Origin: UBA11869 sp964544965
Lineage (GTDB): Bacteria > Pseudomonadota > Gammaproteobacteria > Eutrophobiales > Eutrophobiaceae
Direction: 5' to 3'
NCBI GenBank assembly: GCA_964544965.1
Contig: CAZJED010000021.1
Location: forward strand, 1-24,313
DNA: 24,313 nucleotides
The position numbers were made by a program, and so were the translations under genes. Numbering within the stretch: position 1 is the first letter of the stretch; each line of letters starts with the position of its first letter. The notes beneath the pieces were generated by a model. It was not told the DNA's origin and searched no databases. It saw only the letters and a list, made by a program, of their open reading frames with translations. Shown here piece after piece: positions 23,907 to 24,313 of this stretch.

Positions 23907-24313
23907 ATGAGTAAAAAATTAAACAAGTATAGTTCGCGTATCACCGAGCCAAAATCACAAGGGGCATCACAAGCAATGCTCTATGGAACAGGTATGACAG
24001 AAGAAGATATGTCTAAAGCTCAGGTTGGAATATCGAGTATCTGGTATGAAGGCAATACCTGCAATATGCATTTATTAGAACTAGCTGAAAAAGTCAAAGA
24101 AGGTGTGATATCGACTGGTCTTGTCGGCATGAGATTTAATACAGTTGGTGTTAGTGATGGAATATCAATGGGCACAGATGGAATGAGTTTTTCTTTACAA
24201 TCACGTGATTTGATTGCTGACTCAATTGAAACTGTTATGTCGGGTCAATGGTATGACGCGAATATTTCTATACCAGGTTGTGACAAAAATATGCCTGGCT
24301 GTTTAATTGCTAT
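23907..24313 (+). CDS. ilvD: Dihydroxy-acid dehydratase (N-terminal part, cut by window edge)
   Basis: The first 135 codons of the Fe-S enzyme that dehydrates dihydroxy-acids in isoleucine and valine synthesis. The start MSKKLNKYSSRITEPKSQGA is followed by the family motifs: first cluster ligand in GNTCNMHLLELAEKVKEG, then GLVGMRFNTVGVSDGISMGT (about residues 71-90) and the second cluster ligand in SIPGCDKNMPGCLIA. The GNTCNMH form and the early residues resemble the IlvD subgroup of many proteobacteria. No strong ribosome site precedes the ATG. It lies 73 bp after clpA on the same strand; a weak promoter-like TAATAT at 23875-23880 and the lack of a terminator leave open whether it has its own promoter. 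Confidence 0.94.
   Translation, partial: MSKKLNKYSSRITEPKSQGASQAMLYGTGMTEEDMSKAQVGISSIWYEGNTCNMHLLELAEKVKEGVISTGLVGMRFNTVGVSDGISMGTDGMSFSLQSRDLIADSIETVMSGQWYDANISIPGCDKNMPGCLIA

Noticed and set aside
1..24313. Signs of a new defence, mobile or biosynthetic system
   Set aside because: Every sizeable reading frame belongs to a recognised core family, and gene order is largely conserved with other gammaproteobacteria. No repeats, integrase, transposase or compositional break was seen by eye.

Overview
The window is an ordinary, densely packed stretch of a low-GC (estimated by eye at about 36-38%) bacterial chromosome. Gene order points to a gammaproteobacterium. The run nnr-tsaE-amiB-miaA-hfq-hflX-hflK-hflC-DUF2065-purA-rnr-rlmB-rpsF follows the E. 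coli 94-95 min region closely, with orn just upstream as in E. coli. The species cannot be named from the sequence. There are no insertion sequences, phage genes, CRISPR arrays, tRNAs or toxin-antitoxin genes, and I see no new defence or biosynthetic system.

Region 1 (1-15082, all minus strand) is one long head-to-tail series. In transcription order it is orn, nnr, tsaE, amiB, miaA, hfq, hflX, hflK, hflC, a DUF2065 gene, hisZ, purA, a GIY-YIG gene, rnr, rlmB and the start of rpsF. It covers RNA turnover (Orn, RNase R, Hfq), rRNA and tRNA modification (RlmB, MiaA, TsaE), FtsH control (HflK/HflC), ribosome rescue (HflX), cell-wall splitting (AmiB), metabolite repair (Nnr), and purine and histidine synthesis (PurA, HisZ). 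Compared with E. coli, mutL is missing between amiB and miaA, hisZ has been added before purA, and a GIY-YIG gene sits where nsrR would be. rpsF has its own promoter and a leader that looks like the S6:S18 autoregulatory RNA.

Region 2 (15192-16726, plus strand) is a two-gene unit read divergently from orn. It encodes a membrane M48 (Ste24-like) metalloprotease and a small periplasmic c-type cytochrome whose start overlaps the protease stop codon.

Region 3 (16732-19508, minus strand) holds the gene for 4.5S SRP RNA (ffs), then dnaX-ybaB-recR, covering clamp loading and recombinational repair. dnaX carries a nine-A run with stop codons just beyond it in both alternative frames, a likely programmed switch between long (tau) and short (gamma) clamp-loader subunits.

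Region 4 (19563-24313) holds aceA (isocitrate lyase, minus strand) with a clear rho-independent terminator. After a 324-bp divergent intergenic region come clpS-clpA (N-degron adaptor and unfoldase) and the start of ilvD (branched-chain amino acid synthesis), all on the plus strand.

The points most worth checking are the dnaX A9 slippage site, the rpsF leader RNA, the missing mutL, and the inverted repeats between aceA and clpS. All are variations on known biology.
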